Assembly (NCBI GenBank): GCA_003427395.1
Contig: BFEA01000084.1
Span: 664,708 to 696,508 of the forward strand
From: Chara braunii
Lineage: Eukaryota > Streptophyta > Charophyceae > Charales > Characeae
Length of the DNA stretch: 31,801 nt
Direction: 5' to 3'
Part shown: piece after piece, positions 28,668 through 31,801 of the stretch
How positions within the stretch are numbered: position 1 is the stretch's first letter
Layout of the letters: each line of letters opens with the position of its first letter
Position numbers and translations under genes: made by a program
The notes under the pieces: model-generated
Seen by the model: the letters and a program-made list of their open reading frames with translations, nothing else
What the model was told of the DNA's origin: nothing
Databases searched by the model: none

Positions 28668-29140
28668 ATCTGAAAATTTCTGATACTCACATTTCGTTTT
28701 ACCTGAAAATTTCTGATATTGGTATTTCGTTTTCACGTAACAAATATCTGAAAAATTTCTGATAAATCGCATTTCGTTTTGTCTGAAAATTCCTGATAGT
28801 AGCATTTCGTTTCTCTGATATTTCGCATAGATAGCTGAAAATTTCTGATGTTAGTGTTTCGTTTTCTAAGCATATTAGGATAACGATAGAAGTGGTCATA
28901 TTCTCGGAAACCGGAATTATTCTTTTCTGAAAATCGAATTTCCATTCTATCTCACAAATTTTTTTTGAAAACCGAAATCTGGCGAAGCCTACCAACATTT
29001 CGTTAGGCATATTTGGAGGTTGCCGTATTCTCAGAAACTGGATTTCGTTCTTTTCTGAAAATCGCATCTTTACTCTATCTCACAATTTTTTTTTTCAAGA
29101 TCGCATTTTGTGAAAGCCGAAACTTTGCGGAACCTAGCCT
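28668..29140. repeat. AT-rich tandem repeats in the family B leader
   Basis: Units of about 34-50 bases, CTGAAAATTTCTGATA followed by CATTTCGTTTT, recur about five times between 28668 and 28865. A longer tandem unit follows, with TATTCTCGGAAAC at 28899 and TATTCTCAGAAAC at 29026 (period 127). Base composition is much more AT-rich than in the surrounding leader. Confidence 0.85.
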
Positions 29141-29361
29141 AGATTTCGTTCATAGTACTCTTCTGACATGTCTCACTCATAACAGATCGACAGATATACA
29201 AAAAAAAAAGAAAAAAGAAAGAAGAAGGAAGTAGTCCGCCCTCTTTTATTTTTTTTATTTTTTATCTGTTGATTAGGGCCAGGAGGAAAGTATTGTTGGG
29301 TTGGTTCCCTACCTGCGTTTTCCCTCCCCACCCACCCTTTGCATGCATTTCCGAGTTGGTA

Positions 29362-29596
29362 CAGTGCCACTTCAGCAGTGCCACGTCAGCAACAGTGCCA
29401 CGTCAGCAACAGTGCCACGTCAGCAACAGTGCCACGTCCGCAACAGTGCCACGTCAGCAAACAGTGCCACGTCAGCAACCATGCCATGTCAGCAGTGCCA
29501 CATCAGCCACAGTGGCACGTTATCAGTGCCACGTCAGCAGTGCCATGTCAGCAACAGTGCCACGTCAGCAGTGCCACAGTGCCACGTCAGCAGTGC
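29362..29596. repeat. GTGCCACGTCAGCA minisatellite
   Basis: About 15 head-to-tail units of 14 or 17 bases (GTGCCACGTCAGCA with or without ACA) lie just before the gag ATG. Most contain CCACGTCA, the hexamer/C-box core recognised by plant bZIP factors (reverse TGACGTGG). Neither 14 nor 17 is a multiple of three and no unit holds a stop, so all three + strand frames stay open through it. Confidence 0.9.
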
Positions 29597-29605
29597 CCCA
29601 CCACC

Positions 29606-29935
29606 ATGACGGGCTCAGTTCTGGGCATGCCAGGCCAACTGGCAAATGAGTCCGTTGCCGAGTACCGACAGCGTTTTGAAACTCAGCTCGCACTAATCGC
29701 GGCTGAGGAACAGCGCCAGCTGGCAGCCGAGGCTGCCCGCCTACATGCTGAAGCAGAGGCAGCAGCTGAAAAGCAGCGGCTTCCGGCCGAAGCAGATGCA
29801 GATACCCAGGCACGCCGCAAGGAGGCCCAGGATCTGTTACAGCGGCATGAAGCCACCAGCATCGAAAAGCTCAAGTTCCGGCATTTCGAACCATCCGAGA
29901 GATCATCCAGACCAACCGGGCTGCTGCACACGAGA
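29606..29935 (+). pseudogene. gag: Gag remnant of family B element
   Basis: The ATG at 29606 has a strong context (CCACCATGA) and opens an Ala/Glu/Gln-rich, probably coiled-coil region (AEYRQRFETQLALIAAEEQ, then AEAARLHAEAEAAAEKQ). It continues through LLQRHEATSIEKLKFRHFE. From about 29890 the frame passes into Arg/Ser-rich sequence with no Gag-like character and stops at 30053, which suggests a frameshift or rearrangement. The frame is also open upstream through the minisatellite, but the ATG just after it is the likely start. It would be the structural protein of the particle. Confidence 0.6.
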
Positions 29936-30540
29936 AGACAGCGTGGCAGCCAGGCCATGTGGAGAAGGAAAATTCGGTCCGTGTCCGCAGCATGTCGCTG
30001 CAGTCCAATCGGACACCATTATGGAAGACCCGGCAGCCACCCAAGCATCACGTGAGGAAGATCAGGTGGCCGCCGTCCAGCCGCGAAGCAACAACAACTC
30101 CCGAGAAAAGGGAAGGCGAAAACCACATCACCGGGCCGAAAATGGATAGCCAGTACTACAGCTCGGGAAACTGAGCTGCGTGGGAGGTGAGGCGACTCCA
30201 CCTCTCACTCCGCCAGATTTGGCCGCCTTGCTAGCGGCCTCCCTACACATTTGGGGAGGAGGCGCATGTCGCAAGTCCTCGATAATCTTAAGAGGGTTAC
30301 GCTGTCCACTTGGTCCCACCGTTGGACCAACCACTCCACGTGCAACAATCCACCGCATGCACGGTTTCACCACCGTCGGCAACCGATTCGGCAGCTTCGC
30401 CACCATCTATCGCCGGGGATTCAACGTCATGGTCAAGACTGAAAGAGCTCGACCTGTTGACGTTCGCGGACTTCTAACGGATGCCCGTTTCCCCGACCGG
30501 TCGATTGTCGAAACCGCATTGCAACGTGTTCAAGGCACAA
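29936..30540 (+). other. Degenerate interior between gag and protease remnants
   Basis: Frames are broken and no domain can be followed. The arrangement of the element places the rest of gag here. Confidence 0.4.
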
Positions 30541-30990
30541 TTGCGGGATTACTTGCACACTGCAATACCAGCTCCGTTGATGGACGCCGGACTAGAGGTT
30601 GTCGACCTTCACGACTACGTTGCGAAGATCGACCGTGTGTTCAAGACACAACGGTACGACGACATCGACGCACCATTGTTGTACGTACGCATTCAGATCG
30701 GAAAGGCGACCTGTAGCGCTTTGATCAATTGCGGAAGCACTTGCAACTAAATGGGCCACGATTTTCGGGTACGAAATGGCTTGGGGCCACGCGTTCGGAG
30801 GAAGTCGCAGCCCATGCAAGTCACGTTGGCTGAAAGTCACACGCACAAGTCAATCGACCGGTGGATTGACCCTGTCCTCGTGTACTTCGCCCCGCATGCA
30901 AGCAAGGCCGTGTCCTTCGACATTTTTGACACCAAGTTCGCAGATTTGCAAGCATCTGCACCGCTGATCTACGACAACTACGGGCAACGA
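30541..30990 (+). pseudogene. Retroviral-type aspartic protease remnant, active site changed
   Basis: One frame reads a short lead (LEVVDLHDYVAKIDRVF, IDAPLLYVRIQIG), then ALINCGSTCN followed by TAA (30748-30750). After the stop it continues MGHDF, GLGPRVRRKSQP and VYFAPHASKAVSFDIFDTKF. Gypsy proteases of this type have Asp where Asn (30727-30729) is found, so catalysis would be lost even without the stop. A deletion junction follows at about 30945-30990, after which no RT appears. Confidence 0.65.
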
Positions 30991-31090
30991 AGACCAGCTA
31001 AGGAAACTTTGCAGACCTGCCCCTCCGACCCGGACCGTGCTCCCTCCCTCAGACAGACAGCTTTGCCCTCGCAAGTAAGCTCGGTCTTTC

Positions 31091-31100
31091 AAGGAGGGGG
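31091..31100 (+). promoter_or_regulatory. Polypurine tract of family B element
   Basis: AAGGAGGGGG lies immediately before the LTR start TGTGACATAC, the usual plus-strand primer position. Confidence 0.9.
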
Positions 31101-31801
31101 TGTGACATACTGCGTAGCCACAGGGCCCTGCAGGGCCCGTCCCGCATTCTCAGCCTAAAACCTTAGAAATAAGGGCTTACAAGCCCCTGTCGTTTCAGCC
31201 TGAAAACTGAAAACGAGGGCCTGCAGGCCCTATTTCGGTTTCAGCCTAAAACAGGGTTTTTCAGCCCTGAGGATTTTCAGCCTGAAACGGAGGGCAACTT
31301 TCGGACCCTCATAAGATCGACCTACCCTAAAACTCAGGCACAAAACCAGGGTTTCGGGAACAGGCTATTTCTGGCCTGTTCCCACGACAGCCTCAAGCAA
31401 GAGCTGCAGCGGCAGCCCCTGACTCCCTTCGGCATTGGCAAGAGCAGCCTCCTGGACTGCCTCGCCCTGCAGTCAGGAGGCAGGCCGAGAAGTACATAGG
31501 GAGTTCCCATGCACTTCACAGGAGGAAGGTAGTTGGAAAGTAGGCACGAGTAGTCTTCAGGATTCAGCCGCAGCACTCAGGAGGAGCGCTACGGTAGTAG
31601 TTAGCGCTAGCAGTAATCTTCAGCGTTGGGCGCTCATAGCTGTAGGGGTAGTCTTCAGCGCAAGGCGCTAGTAGCTGGTAGTAGCAGCATTGGAGAGAGA
31701 TGGCTGGCGGAGGCCAGCGGTACTTACCTGTGGCGCCATAGCTCCAGCTCCATCTTCGAGGTACCTGCATCAAGGCGCCAACTTCACAGGTTAGTACTGG
31801 A
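31101..31801 (+). repeat. 3' LTR of family B element, cut by the window end
   Basis: It begins TGTGACATAC after the polypurine tract. The first 200 bases contain five copies of a quasi-palindromic TTTCAGCCTGAAAAC motif (31149-31288), a perfect 16-bp palindrome (31216-31231, AGGGCCTGCAGGCCCT) and other GGGCCC palindromes. From 31332 it matches bases 1-470 of the window without any difference I could see. The LTR does not end in the window. Confidence 0.85.

Larger units (their letters stand above)
28151..31801 (+). mobile_element. Family B gypsy element, internally deleted and non-autonomous
   Basis: In order it has an LTR tail, an exact tRNA-Met primer-binding site, a repeat-rich leader of about 1.07 kb, gag and protease remnants, the polypurine tract AAGGAGGGGG and the start of a 3' LTR. 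The interior is only 2.58 kb. RT, RNase H and integrase are absent: the protease frame runs within about 100 bases into sequence ending at the polypurine tract. It could only have moved with proteins from another element. Confidence 0.75.

Noticed and set aside
29362-29596. CRISPR array
   Set aside because: Units are head to tail with no unique spacers, and the setting is eukaryotic.
1-31801. Circular virus or plasmid suggested by the terminal direct repeat
   Set aside because: The repeat is LTR sequence, the content is nuclear transposons, and the ends lie at a microsatellite. An assembly break explains it better.

Overview
The window is eukaryotic nuclear DNA made almost entirely of transposable elements and simple repeats. 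No intact host protein gene could be recognised. A green-plant lineage is indicated by primer-binding sites matching the 3' end of plant initiator tRNA-Met (4919-4930, 28527-28538) and by a U6 snRNA copy with plant-type sequence (17085-17173). The long microsatellites, short poly-A/T runs and the GTGCCACGTCAGCA minisatellite remind me of a charophyte alga such as Chara. That is recollection, not proof. Gap Ns at 16686, 18768-19018, 27613-27615 and 28150 show this is a draft scaffold.

Layout. 1-495: part of an LTR (family B), identical to the last 470 bases of the window, running into an (AG)n tract. 496-2175: no gene, only simple repeats. 2176-16231: a 14-kb Ty3/Gypsy LTR retrotransposon (family A) on the + strand with 2.74-kb LTRs that differ by about 4 percent where I counted. 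Its order is LTR, primer-binding site, gag-protease, reverse transcriptase, RNase H, a PHD-finger ORF, integrase, two unrecognised ORFs, LTR. 16232-24700: a mosaic holding a U6 retropseudogene, a foldback element with a polypyrimidine core, a 158-bp MITE, two orphan coding-like stretches, and a foldback element that was split by a tRNA-derived SINE with a perfect 16-bp target-site duplication. 24812-27159: a solo LTR on the - strand, a diverged relative of family A. 28151-31801: a gutted gypsy element of family B with a 5' LTR tail, PBS, repeat-filled leader, gag and protease remnants, polypurine tract and the start of its 3' LTR.

How the parts relate. In family A the CCAAT and TATA signals sit about 0.75-0.95 kb into the LTR. 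The genomic RNA would therefore carry about 1.7 kb of LTR sequence before gag. That stretch holds an ORF whose core (FPPY, IPW, WPR motifs) is conserved in protein sequence in the distantly related solo LTR, so the family may carry an LTR-encoded protein. A PHD finger between RNase H and integrase could link integration to chromatin marks. The copy is dead: pol has a frameshift and several single stop codons, the 5' LTR-PBS junction has lost bases, and no polypurine tract is visible before the 3' LTR.

The exact 470-bp terminal repeat is best explained by two partial LTR copies at a contig that broke at a GA microsatellite, rather than by a circular genome.
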